Shown here in pieces: positions 51,988 to 63,141 of a DNA stretch of 64,000 bases (position 1 is the first letter of the stretch; every line of letters begins with the position of its first letter). The notes under the pieces are model-generated. The model saw only the letters and a list, made by a program, of their open reading frames with translations, did not search any database and was not told the DNA's origin. The translations under genes were made by a program, and so were the position numbers. The stretch lies in the NCBI RefSeq assembly GCF_002078875.1, contig NC_034420.1, forward strand, positions 3,967,814-4,031,813, given 5' to 3'. The stretch is from Numida meleagris. Lineage: Eukaryota > Chordata > Aves > Galliformes > Numididae.

Positions 51988-54164
51988 TCTTTCATTCTAG
52001 TCAGAATAAAGGTCAGCAAATGTCCAGTGGGAAGGTTTACCTAAAATACATTCTCATTTATCAAGTCAGAAAGAAATACAAGTTCACGCATGACTATGCA
52101 GTGATTGAAAGTGCCCTTTTAAAAGGAAACCTGACTGCTTTGTTACAGGAAATCCTTGCTTGTAAGCTGTGCAATGAAGGCTTCCTAAAGCTCACAGCAA
52201 ACACGTTATAGAAGATCCATTTTTAAAGTGGAATTTCAACTTGCTGTTTCTTTTATTCTGTTTTTTAAACTCTTTCTATATGAATTAACAAAACCCATGC
52301 AATTTTGTAGTTTCGGTTTTCAGGCATTGAAATTAGTATACTTGTATCTTCTATCAGCTTCCTGTTTTCAGTCTCTTTTGCTACATCTATTCCTTGAACC
52401 AAAAATAAAACCTTACCTGCAGTTTTTTTTCCACGATAGGTGACCACACTATCACATTGATTTGAATGCTAAATTAAGCCTTCCTAGTAGAAATTGGAAA
52501 TATAAATTTGACAGAAACTACTGACTCCCTCCAGAGTTCCCAGATTGCTATGTTGCATACAGACTGTCGTAACTGCTGAAGGGAGAGATGCAGATATCTT
52601 TGGTGTAAAATCACGTTTCCATGCAGGCTTCCTGACAGCAGTGAAAAAGGAAGCAGTCAGGAAAACACCAGAATTCATTGTGTTTGTCTTTCTGTAGAGC
52701 CTACGCCCAAGTTACACTACAGTTCTCTATAAAAGTATCCTTGCATAGTCTGTTTTCAAAAATGTTATATCATTAGAAATATTTCTTACAGATTGTATCA
52801 TGCTGTTCTCATCGTCTGGCTAATTCTTACATAGCATAGATGGATGTTCTTGTGGTTAGAGCACAAAGTCTGAAGTCAGGGGAGTTTACTGTATCTGCCT
52901 CATACATGATGACTGTGGGATGACAAATCTGTTTCTTCGTGCACAGAAAGTACAGAAATGGGCAGAAGAAAGGAAGTGTTTCAGAAATGCGCTGTGGATC
53001 TCCAGGGGATGAGGTTCTGTTTCTCACCAGGCTGTGGCTGAGGTTCCTAGCCCAGTATCTGTCACCTCCCTATGCTTTTCCACGTCAGCTGGCCTCTGTG
53101 GGCAGCAGCTCTCTGCCCTGTGGCAAGTCCCTGACCGTGCCACCCCAGAGAACTAAACTGGGATTTTGACTCAATGATTTTGACCTCATATTCATATTTC
53201 ATAGGCTTCTCCTCCACTCTGCTGGTTCTGGGGTTGAACAATTACCTCAGTGATGGAAGAGCTTCCACATCGACCAAAGAAAGGGGAGATGGGATTTTTC
53301 TGTAATCACCTCTCCTTAGCTGCAGTCACTTATCTGCAAAGAAGCCTTGGAGGCCTCACCATTAATACACTGCCTTCTGGGAAGGAATGTGCTGGAGGAG
53401 TGAAAGCATTAATTCTTCTTTGGATCATTATTAGAGCTTGTCAAACCTCTTTTTTTTTTTACCAGAAGTCTCTGCAGAGCTCACTGCATGATGGTCCTTT
53501 TCTTCCTAATACCTTCACAATCTGCAGCTTGTGCTATGCCTGTCCCTCGTGGGATTCCTTTTTGGTATTTCTAGATGGTCTCTAAATAGACTGTTTTTCA
53601 GAGATCTCTATGAGGCATCACTGAGCTCTTAATAATTGTGGATATTTGCAATTCATTTTATTCTTTCTATCACACACGTTATTTTTCTCATGTTCTCCGT
53701 AGGGATTTTTCATCAAATATAATGAACAAGACCAGCATTAACCTCAGACCTGCACAGCAAACGTTGTAAAATTTGAATGTAATATACATTTTGCATGAGC
53801 CGAGGTGAAGGACAGATGAATTCTTCTTTGCCTTTTTAAAGGACTCTGGTGTATCTGAATGGGACAAAAAAGACAAGTGTTTTTCTTAGTGGATTTCTAT
53901 AGTTTTGCATGTATTTTTGTGTAGTAGGACAAAGAAAATGTAAGGCCAAGACCTTTAAATATCATCCAACTTTTATCATTTGGTTCAGAATCAAATATTT
54001 GCTTTCATGAAATTCAGAAACTTTCTTCTGCTGAGATGAAGCTTAAAAGAGTAAAGTTTTCTCCTCCAGGCTGCCTGATGGCTTAGCAGGCAAATCTTAT
54101 TAAGCTGAATTAATTCTTTTTCTTGCTCAAATCTCAACTATATTTCTTCCAAGAATGATAGGAT

Positions 54165-54207
54165 TTCTCTTCTCTCTCTCTCCTCCTGTCTCCCTCCTTC
54201 TCTTCAT
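54165..54207. repeat. CT-rich polypyrimidine tract
   Basis: A mirror-like run of CT and CCT units (tctcttctctctctctcctc and onward to ccctccttctcttc). Purine/pyrimidine strand asymmetry of this length can form triplex DNA, but the sequence shows no further sign of a role. Confidence 0.85.
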
Positions 54208-55489
54208 TGTAATACCATTGTATTACCCAGGAACACTGTGCTGTGGCCCTGCAGTTTTATTTCTAAACCATACACATAGGGGTGGGTTCGGTGTGGGATG
54301 TTTTGTCAACACCGGTGCTGCTGCACCGCTGGAACCATGGCTGAGGCACAGACATGCTTGTTTTTGTCTGCCCCTCAGCACTCCCTGTTGAACTTTGGTG
54401 AACTTAAGCCAGTTTGTGAAGGCAAGAAGCACAGTAGGTGCTCCTCTGCCACTGAGGGTTTCATGCCATTTGAAGTAATTATTTAAATTAGTGTTGCAAC
54501 CACTGGAAGTCAAAGCGGAGATGTTATTTGTACCTTCTTGATCAGGAGCCTTTTAGAATGGGCTGCGCAAAACAGGACTGCAGCACACACATGGATATGT
54601 GAGTTTGCCATTATAATGCTGATTTTTTCAGCATATAATAATAAAAAATGTAATGAAGTCAGCAAGATGCTGGTATTAAACCCAGGAAGAGATGAGAGGT
54701 GACAGGATAAGGGTAGTTCAGAACTAAACAAAAAGTGGGGAAAATCTGAAAGGAATCAGCGTGTTAAAACAGCCCCTCGCTAGAGTGAACTCCGCAGCAC
54801 ACTGCCCTCATGCAGCTCCTCGTGCTCCTCACTGTCATGGACGCTTCAGAGGATTAGTCCGTAAAATGGAAAGCAGATCCTCACAGTTCTGACATTTTGC
54901 TCAGCAGCAGAGAATATTGATCATTCCAAAGTATTTTATAGACCATCAAGGAGGGAGGAGTTTGCTCCTGGAATCATGCTGAGCTCCAGGAGGAGCTCAG
55001 CACCTTGAAGTACTTTTTGGTTTTCATACTGGAGGAGTCCTGGCTTTCTGTGAAAATGAACGGTGATGACCAAAATTGTTTTCTACCGTGACTTGACTGT
55101 GACTAAAATCGATAGTATAGTTTATCACCAAAAGAAAATTGCTGTTGAAAATGTGGAAACCCACATTATAAATGAAGGTTTTCCTCATTTGTTAAAGTAA
55201 ATAGCTGGGCTCAGTTCAAGGCTTAAAGCTACCCAGCCAAACTAAAAGTAATTGTGAAATGAGAACTATGTCTTCCACCCTCGGAGATGACTTGATTCAG
55301 CCAGTGGTCTGTCTGTAACCTGTTTCATCAGTGAAATCTTAACAGCATTCTTGGCAACTCCTGTGCTGCTGTAAACCAGAGATGGTGTTCATCCAGCTTC
55401 TGAGCATTCACTTTGGTTTCTCCACGTTGAAAACCTGCTCTCATGCTGAGCTGTTCCCAGCAAATAGCTTAGAGAAAAGTGTCTGCCTC

Positions 55490-55800
55490 CACACAGGACC
55501 ACCCAAACCCGGCATCTGCGGCAGCTCGGGGCCGTGCCCACCGCCCTGTGGGGCAGAGCCTTTCCCTCACCCCCAGCTGCCCCTCCCCTGACGCAGCCCC
55601 ACCCCGTTCCCTCGGGCCCTGTCGCTGTCACAGGGAGCAGAGCTCAGCGCTGCCCTCCGCTCCCTGTGAGGAGCTGCAGCCGCCATGAGGGCTGCCCTCG
55701 GCCTGCTCTGCTTGGGGCTGAGCAAACCCAATGCTCTCAGCCGCTCCTCACACTGGGCCCTCAGACCCCTCCGCATCTTCACAGCCCTCCTTGGGCCGCT
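55490..55800 (-). mobile_element. CR1-derived GC-rich fragment, antisense
   Basis: The minus strand translates as CEERLRALGLLSPKQSRPRAAL and DRARGNGVGLRQGR. These align with the CR1 ORF2 C-terminal motifs [22 protein letters not shown] and [15 protein letters not shown] gggtggtcctgtg segment near 55495-55507 (minus strand) also matches CR1 3' UTR. Unlike the other CR1 copies it is very GC-rich, and the region between the ORF2 motif and the UTR is shortened. This may be a GC-rich CR1 subfamily, or a copy shaped by GC-biased conversion. A terminal octamer is not visible. Confidence 0.7.
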
Positions 55801-58800
55801 CTCTAACAGCTCTATGTCCTTGCATTGTGGCTCTCAGACTGCCCGCAGTGTTGAGGTGAGGATGCTCCAGCACAGAGCAGAGCAGGAAGGTATTTTCTTA
55901 CTGTCCCACAGGGCGTTAGTCCAGTGGTGTGTTGCCAACATTGATTAATACTGATTACTTCAGAGGAAAGTTGAAGTATCCTCATAACAGACAATGCTGG
56001 AACAAACTGAGTCGTAATCAAAATAACTTCAGAAAGTTCCTATCCACTATTGGCTGCCTCCTGTCTTGAACTGTGAGGGTTTTGCCTTGCAACAAAAATG
56101 TAGCAAGCTAATATAACAAGTTTATTTCGTTCTGCCTATAAATTTCTTGTAAACGTGACGAGTAACACGAAGTCTATGTGTGTGCCATGTGTGATAGCTA
56201 TGTATGCTGCTTACACCAAGCACCAGGCTCTGGATTCAATACATACTCTCTGCTGGAAGACGTGCATGCAGAACTGGCACTGAGGATGATCATGGAGGTG
56301 CAGCACAGTTCTGTGCACAATTAATTCAGTGCTTCTTCCCAGTATAGAAATGTGGCCCCCAGCTTTGCCAGCATGCCCCAGTGCTGCTAGCAAAGGTATG
56401 CAAGGCAACTGCCATTCTAGTTGTTGGATAGCAATGGATTTTGTTTATTGTAGTGGAAGGAGATGTGTACAGCTGTAGGTATGATGTCATAGATGAGATA
56501 GAAACAATTTCATTTCCTTACTGTTGTCAGGTTTCTGAATAGACAGTTTTTTTCTTAGGGCTTAGCCTTGGATTTCAGATTAAAAAACTGATTCTCAGTC
56601 ATTCAAATTGGAAACACTTTTACTTGTATTCTGTAGTGGCCTTGGACCTTGATGCTAAATGGCAGATACTTCGATATTTTCCAGAGCTGAAAAGAGGATA
56701 GATGGTGTAAAGTGTCCTGTCAGACAAAATGACTTTGTGAAGATGCTTGACGGGTTTCCTCCTCAGAAACAGACACATGATAACCAGTAGAATGTCAGAG
56801 CTGCTGTCAGTAGCATGTGGTCCTGGTGCTCCTAAGAAGCCCCAGCACCTGTTTGGTCCCAGGTCCTGGCAGCAGGCAGGGCTGCCACAGCCACATGAGT
56901 GGGATGCCTCTTGCCAAGGGAGATGGCGCTGGGTGCTGGGACTGGCCCTGCTGCTCTTTTTTAAGGGTTAATGACTTAATGAGTCCCAGTGGCACTGCAG
57001 AATCTAAATGTGATTATTTTTATGCTCTGTGCTTACTGGGTTTGTTATTTTACATGAAGCATGTTACAGAACAGATACCAGGAAGCAGTAGCTTGTTGCA
57101 TTGCAGTGCAGTGTGTGCCGTGATGCACAGACTGTTGTGGTGGAGCCGGATGGGAAGGCATTAGCACTGTGACCCCCAAGTCAGAGGGGCCTCGGAATTG
57201 CAGAGTTCACTCAAGCTATTTCTATTGCTCTTATACTCACATTTAACACATCCTCAGCTGGCAGAATGAAGCATTCAGCTCTGCAGCGACATTGTGATCC
57301 TGCAGGAGACTGGCGCAGGCTCCGGCTCTACAACAGAAGGGTTGGAGGAATGTGCCAGCCCCTCTGCCCATGTCAGGGACATGGTGACAATCTGCTGCAA
57401 ACAAGGAGTGCTTACCCTGGCCCTGAATCTGCCCCTTTTATGAAAAATCTATGGAAAGGGGTCAGCATTGTGTTAATTGCATGTTGCAGAGGTATAAAAA
57501 AGGTCCTTGCCTTTCCCTTAGAAGGTCTGTAATACAATAACTTTCACTGCTGGCAGGGGTGCTGCAGGAGTGGAATTATGACTGGAAATTAGATATGCAT
57601 AGCCTGGCCAAATGATCATTAAGGGAGATATGGTAATCAGCTGCCAGTGTTTAAGGGCTGTAAACACCAAGAGGAGAAAGATGGCTTATTTGGGTGGTCT
57701 GCAGAGTTACAAGGAAGAGAAAAGGTATAAAGCCAAGCACATGAGCATGGAGGTAGCAAGGAAAAATCTTAACTATTGAGTGCTCTCAGTCTAGGAGACC
57801 TAACACCCGAGTCATGCAAGTGGAACTTAACAAAAGGGAGTAGATTTTAAGCTGGAAGTGAAGTGGAGTTCTTTAATACATATTTTTCACCTCTTATTTC
57901 CCTGGTCTTGTGTTTCATTAGCATTTTTCGTGCTTTCTTCTCAACATGTGGTTTTTATTTGGCTTCCGGAGATGATAGTGCTTGAAGGGATGCGTTATTG
58001 TAGAAGTAGCACAAGCACTACTCAATTATGGTTCTGCCATTGTTGCCATGGAGTTTAAATCTGTTCTAAGCTGGGGACTGATTATGACAGGAACCAAGGG
58101 CAGGAGGTAGCAGTAGGTTGGGAAGGTGAAAGCCTACCACCACCGGCATGTGAAGTCATCCCGGCACAAGAGTTTCACAGCTCCAAATCATTAGTGTCTC
58201 GATGTATTTCCCTGCAGCTCTACCATCTGTTTCTTGATTTTGGTGCCTGTTCTTCCCATGTATTGTGTGTTCGTTGAGCTCTTTTGGACAGGTCTTTCTG
58301 GTTATTCCCTTCTACTTTAGATGTTTTCAAAGACTGCCCAAGTTCAGTGTTCCTCGTGGCCTTCACTCCCCAGTCACTTACCACCTTCTTGTTTGCTTTG
58401 TTCTGTGCTTCAGTGAGGCATGTCCCCATTAAGACTGAGGTCAGGAAAATCTGGAGACTGTAGCTAATGAATTGATGTTCTCATTTGCATAATTGATGGT
58501 TATGCATTTCCTTGGTGACATGGTTTGCTGTGATACTTGGAGCTATTTTTGTTTTGACTTCTCTGCCCTGCTGCTCCTGCTGCCGACACAAAGGTATATT
58601 ATACATCAGAGAAAAAAACTAACCCCAAAGCCCAAACTGTACAAGTTGAACGCTTTAATCCTTTAATGAGTTTCTTCTCACTGGCATATTTACAGTGGCT
58701 CAGCTGTAAACTTCTCGTGTATTAGAGCAGGGGGAGTCCATGTTTAGAACATCTGTGTGTGTTTGGGGGCCAGAGAAAGAAAACAGGGAGAAAGAAGAGA

Positions 58801-59478
58801 AATACATCAAAGATGAGAGTGAAAATCAGGTCTTTCACACATTCCCTGAGGATTTCTATTTAATACACCTCTTTTCCTTCACTTCCTCATGTTCCGGAGT
58901 CTGAGCCCTGGTGGAGGCCATGTCCATGTCTGTGTGTGCCAGGCCTTGTGGTGGATGCAGCCCATCTTGCTGGAGTCGCTCTGCCCTACAAAACGCTGAT
59001 GGCTCTTACAGAGCCTTCTCTGCTGGTCCCTTCCCCATGAGGGCAGCTCCGAGCTCCCGCCTGGACGCAGCTACCCAGATAGCAGAAACTAAAAGCAATA
59101 TCCAGGCGGCTGAAATTTCAAATCTGATTTTCTCCTGCGGGCTCTTTCATACTGACTCTTATCAGCACCAGCCTCAGACCATCTGACTCCATTGTGAGGG
59201 GCCATCCGAAGCGTTTGCCTCTCTCCAGCCCGAGCTGCCCGGAGCTCGGAGTGCTGCAGGACCGCAGCTCCCAGCACGGGTCACACAGAGCTGAGCCCAG
59301 CGAGTTGGTGCCCATGGGGAAAAGAGCAAACCGGGGCCCTGAGAGAAAGTAACAGGCTGTGCAGCCCGAGCCTGTGGCCGGGAAGGCTGCCGTTCTGTGA
59401 CCCTGCAGGTTACAGCCATGGGGATCGATGAGCAGCAGGGCCGTGCGGGGCACGAGGGAAGGTCCCGCGCAAACCGAG

Positions 59479-59600
59479 CCCCGCCCAGGGAGCGGCTGTG
59501 GGAGCCGGGCCCCCTCCGCACTGCAGGGAGAGCAGCGGCCGGTGTCCTGAGATACCTTTTGTTTTGTATAAAACTGGTCTCTGGGTTCATTATTCAACGA
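59479..59600 (+). promoter_or_regulatory. Possible internal promoter: GC box and TATA-like box
   Basis: A GC box (ccccgccc, 59480-59487) lies about 80 bp upstream of tataaaa (59567-59573). The usual start point would be near 59597-59600, just before the CpG island. The spacing is that of a classical RNA polymerase II core promoter on the + strand, the same direction as SLIT3. No open frame of note follows, so a product would be non-coding or an alternative 5' exon spliced to exon H. Both motifs are common by chance. Confidence 0.3.
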
Positions 59601-59914
59601 CTGGCAGTCCTTGTTGACCCTTCCAACGCTTACACTTCAGCATAAGCCCTTCCTTTTATCAGCAGCAATCCGCTGTAACCCATGCCGTACCCCGCGGCGC
59701 TGTCCGGAGGGCTGAAGCCTGGTGCCTGCCTGGAGGGCGCACGGAGCCGGCGGCTGCGTCTGTCAGTGCCCCCGCGGGAGCGCTCGGACACATCCAGCGG
59801 CGTGGGGCTTCTTCCTTCCGCGCCTTTCCCCGCTTCCGTGCTTTGCTCGGGCGCCTTATTTTGATTTAATCATAAAGCGTGAAACCCTTTGCAAAAGGGA
59901 AGGAGCTGGGTAGC

Positions 59915-59950
59915 GTCGGAGCGGCTCCGACAAACAGCGACAAACAGCGA
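59915..59950. repeat. 17-bp perfect palindrome followed by decamer tandem repeat
   Basis: GTCGGAGC-G-GCTCCGAC (59915-59931) has 8-bp arms around one central base. It is followed by caaacagcga twice (59931-59940, 59941-59950) and a partial third copy, caagcg. A second small hairpin, CCCTTT-gca-AAAGGG, lies just before it (59885-59899). All sit inside the CpG island. Confidence 0.95.
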
Positions 59951-60034
59951 CAAGCGCTCCGAGCAGCGTCGCGAGGCCGCCCGGACCCGAGTCGTCTCGG
60001 GGCAGCGCGGGCCCAGCGCGTTCCGTGGGGCTGC

Positions 60035-60053
60035 GGCGCCCCCTCGTGGCGCT
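60035..60053 (-). promoter_or_regulatory. Near-consensus CTCF binding site
   Basis: On the minus strand the sequence reads gcgccacgagggggcgcc. The CTCF core CCAC-x-AGGGGGCGC is complete, with the only freely variable core position being G. The motif lies at the 3' end of the CpG island. CTCF sites of this strength commonly anchor chromatin loops or insulate promoters. Occupancy cannot be read from sequence. Confidence 0.7.
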
Positions 60054-60703
60054 CTCGCGGTGCCGCGTTTGGCGGCGATCCCCGTCCCTCAGGCAGCGCT
60101 CGCACGCCGCGGGCTGTTGCTGAAGGATGAGCGCTGTACGCCCACCCGACCCCCGATAAGAATTCGGTTAAGATTTTAAGGAAGGCCTTGCAGAGAGCTG
60201 GGTCGGGCAGAGGCCTCCGGAAAATGAGCCGAGCGCTGCAAGTTTGCGCTGCGAGCAGCGTGTGGGGCTCTGCTCAGCGCCTGTGGCTTTCTGCCCTTCA
60301 TCTGCGGCCAAGCCACTGTCTCCGGCGGTCCCAGACCGCTGAGCAGGGCTCTGAGCTGAAGTCAGAACTGAGCAACACTTGCCCATGTGTGCCCACGTGA
60401 GCCCAGAGGTGGGGACATGCTCTGTCCCAGCTAGCATGCTGCCTGCGTGTGCTGAGAGGTGCAGCTCCGCACGGGGCAGCCACTGCTGTTGCCAGGACAT
60501 GCAGCCATTTGTTCGCCTCTTGTCAGGGCTCTGCACACAATCTGGGAGAAGCACTCGCTGTGGAGGAGTGGTTGATTAATGCCTGTGAAATCCTGGCCCG
60601 GGGAACAGGCAGCGCTGCCAGATGTGATAGCACTGTCCTCTGACAAATGGCCACAGCGTGGCCCTGCTCAGATAGCGGCACAGCTCTGTGTGTTGGCCCC
60701 AGA

Positions 60704-60772
60704 CACCCATCCTGCCAGGACACGGGCCATCCTGCAGCCAGCCATCCCTGCCGGGACACATTGTCCTGCAGC
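60704..60772. repeat. Imperfect ~34-bp tandem repeat (2 copies)
   Basis: Two adjacent units share the frame ccatcc(c)tgcc(a/g)ggacac...cctgcagc (60704-60738 and 60739-60772), followed by the start of a third (catccatc). Several mismatches show it is older than the 44-bp duplication in intron D-E. Confidence 0.75.
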
Positions 60773-62986
60773 CATCCATCTGACTCAGGGCTCAACTGTC
60801 ACAGTGTAGGGCTTTGCGCTGTTGTGCCTTCATTGGCACTGCTGCATAGAGTAACAATTGCTAATGCGTGCTTCCATGTATCCAGCACCTTTCAGCTACA
60901 CTGAAAGTCCCACTGCTTCTTACACATGAATTAAGTATTGCGACACAGCAGTGAGACATGCAGGGAGTGCATGGGATCATCCAGTTGGCGCTGCTGTTAC
61001 ACAGCTGTTCCTTGTAACGTGGCAGATATTTGCTGCGTTCTTAGCAGAATTCGGGAATATCTGAACAGCAAGCTCAGAGCGGCTGGTTTCAAACTTTCTG
61101 GAGCTGTCAGTCCGCAGAGCAGTACTGGAGGGGTGGGCCCCAGCACAGCATGTTCTGCAGGGTACACAGCCTGTGGATGCATCCCATGTAAGTCCTTGGC
61201 TCTTACATTTACTCCTGCCACTGCTCCCTTACACATTGGTATGCAGGACGGGACCCTAAAGATGGACAGTAGCACGTCGTGTAGGTTGGGAGGTGGATAA
61301 ATCTACAAGGTGACTCCTCTTTAGAAATGGGTCAGTCCTGAGTGTTCCTGTTCCTCTTCACTGATGGTAAGGAAAATCTGGCAGAGGAGCTCTGAGACCT
61401 GCACATCTGCACTGCAGGTTTGCAGAGTACCTGAAAGGAATCTGACCTGTGAACTTAGAACACTGAGGGAGGATGCTGAGCACATGGGCCATTGGAATGA
61501 GCAAAACCGATTCTTTAAACTTACTGTTTTTATTTTAATATGGTACGTACCACTTACGGAGCGATCTCAGATCCGGATTGTCAGCAAAGCAGTGTCAGAT
61601 GCCTGAGTCCCACCTGGGACCTTTCCCTTTAGGCCATGGGATCACAGGCCAGGCTTAGAAAGGGTTGGCACCATGGTGCATATGGGCAGTTTACATCACT
61701 TGCAGTTTAATTTCTGCTGTAAACGCTACTGCTGTTCCAGTCTCATGCACTAGAGTTTGCATGTGAATGGAACAGAGGCTGTACCATTTAATTTACAGCA
61801 GTGGAAAATTTGCATCATTTCTGTAACTACCAGCTTTACTCAGGAGCAGGTAGTCCCACTTTGCCCTTCTCTCCCGTCTCACCCTGCTTCTAGGAGTGCA
61901 GCGAAGCTGTCAAGTTGTTTCCAAGAATTTTAACATGTTAAGAGCTGAAACTGCCCTTAAAATAAAAAATGATAGTGCTACCAACTTTACACTTTAAGAG
62001 CATGTACAAATCGAACCACTGTGCCTTTTAATTTCTGGGAGACTGAACTGAAGATGAGGATTGCACGTGATATGGACCAGCAAACAGCTGTGGAGTCACC
62101 CGACTCACTGCTATCTCAGTGCATTTGGAAATCAGTGTTTGAAACCCCTGAGCAACAAGTACACAGCACCTTCAGTCTTGCCTGCTGAGGTGGCTGCCTG
62201 CTCCCCACTGCTTCCCCTGCCCTGAGTTCCTGCTTATCCTCCAGCATCAACATACACCAAAATATTCCTCAAAGAGCAGTAACAATTGGTCAGTTTTCCT
62301 TGCATTCGAGTAGGACTGTATTGTATTGAACAAAGTATCCCAGTCCTTTACAAGCCATGCCTCAGATCTTAGTTAAAGGACACTTTGGCTCTGTAAGGAA
62401 ATCATGGTTTCTGAAGCCCATGCTGTCTCTTGCCCCAACATGCAGTCCCTTCCTTCTCTGCAAAGTAATTTGAGTTTAAACTAACCATAGAAAAATAAAT
62501 GTGCTTGCAGTGGGGCACCAGGCAGCATGACAGAGGGGCAGCAAGCTATGTCTAGAAAATGGGAACTTTTCATTAGCTTTTCCACCAAAGCCAATATACC
62601 ATGGGGCTGCACTTCTGCTCTTATGCCCTGGGAAACACAGCTGCAGTAGTTTCTGTCCTGGCTTTGTGGGGCAGTAGTGAGGGTTAATGGGTGCACGTCA
62701 AGTGGACAGTGCGTAAAGCACAAGTTTTTAATCGATGTCACAGGTGGACACAACCCCCAGTTGCAGCAAGGAGCATTCCTCTCCAGTGTTACAGGTACAG
62801 GTACTGCCTTCTCAAATGAGACATCAGCAGTGTTTAGAACTTGTACCTTGGAGGCTCGTGCTGGGAGAAATGTCGAGGACACAGTAGCAGTAAAGGCGCG
62901 TGGAATGGGGGCTGTGCTTTGCAAGGTGTAACAGAGGCACAGTCAGATCACTGTTAAGACCATCTAATTCTCTTTTTTGTTTATAG

Positions 62987-63141
62987 TGTGGAAACAGTAA
63001 ATGATGGGCAGTTTCACAGTGTGGAACTCGTGATGCTGAATCAAACTCTGAACCTGGTGGTGGACAAGGGGACTCCCAAGAGTCTTGGAAAACTCCAGAA
63101 GCAGTCTTCGGTCAGCCTCAACACACCCCTCTACATTGGAG
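62987..63141 (+). CDS. SLIT3: SLIT3 coding exon H: laminin-G domain, continuing
   Basis: This 155-nt exon enters in phase 2 (AG+T = Ser) and leaves in phase 1 (GGA G). It encodes [20 protein letters not shown], then [19 protein letters not shown], then [12 protein letters not shown]-x-FH-x-VEL is the typical laminin-G strand motif, and NTPLYIGG precedes the next exon outside the window. NQT is a potential glycosylation site. [14 protein letters not shown] is SLIT3-type. The acceptor tttttgtttatag has a good T-rich tract. The donor GAG|gtacaa lacks the usual G at +5 and is weak, so its use should rely on exonic enhancers. The gene must continue beyond the window with the rest of laminin-G, EGF7-9 and the cystine knot. 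Confidence 0.97.

Larger units (their letters stand above)
59683..60130. promoter_or_regulatory. Intragenic CpG island
   Basis: A GC-rich segment where CpG is not depleted. About 37 CpG dinucleotides are counted by eye in the ~210 bp from 59913 to 60120, and roughly two dozen in the 180 bp before it. The surrounding intron has few. Such density normally marks germline-unmethylated DNA at promoters or insulators. It lies 11.1 kb past exon G and 2.9 kb before exon H, far from the SLIT3 5' end. Coding content is not evident: frames open on both strands are composition effects. Confidence 0.85.
48544..62986 (+). other. SLIT3: SLIT3 intron G-H (14.4 kb)
   Basis: Intron with the strongest non-coding structure in the window. 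It contains two minus-strand CR1 fragments (51717-51987 and about 55490-55800) and a CT-rich tract (54165-54207). A GC-rich plateau at about 58.9-60.9 kb holds a CpG island, a CTCF-like site and a possible promoter. Elsewhere it is AT-rich unique sequence. Open frames in the plateau (up to 159 codons on the minus strand at 59118-59597) follow from low stop-codon frequency in GC-rich DNA and match nothing known. The laminin-G coding sequence continues directly from exon G to exon H, so no exon is missing between them. Confidence 0.9.

Noticed and set aside
53451..53600. Long T-run followed by accag, resembling a 3' splice site for a hidden exon
   Set aside because: No good donor follows, and exons G and H already join to give continuous laminin-G sequence.
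57480..57510. tataaaaaagg, a second TATA-like string in intron G-H
   Set aside because: There is no GC box or CpG enrichment around it, and such strings are frequent in AT-rich DNA.
59118..59597. 159-codon minus-strand open frame, the longest after the CR1 frame
   Set aside because: It lies in GC-rich DNA where stops are rare, overlaps other open frames on both strands, and shows no recognisable domain.
62481..62924. 147-codon minus-strand open frame next to exon H
   Set aside because: No domain or conserved motif was recognised, and the length is within chance for 64 kb.
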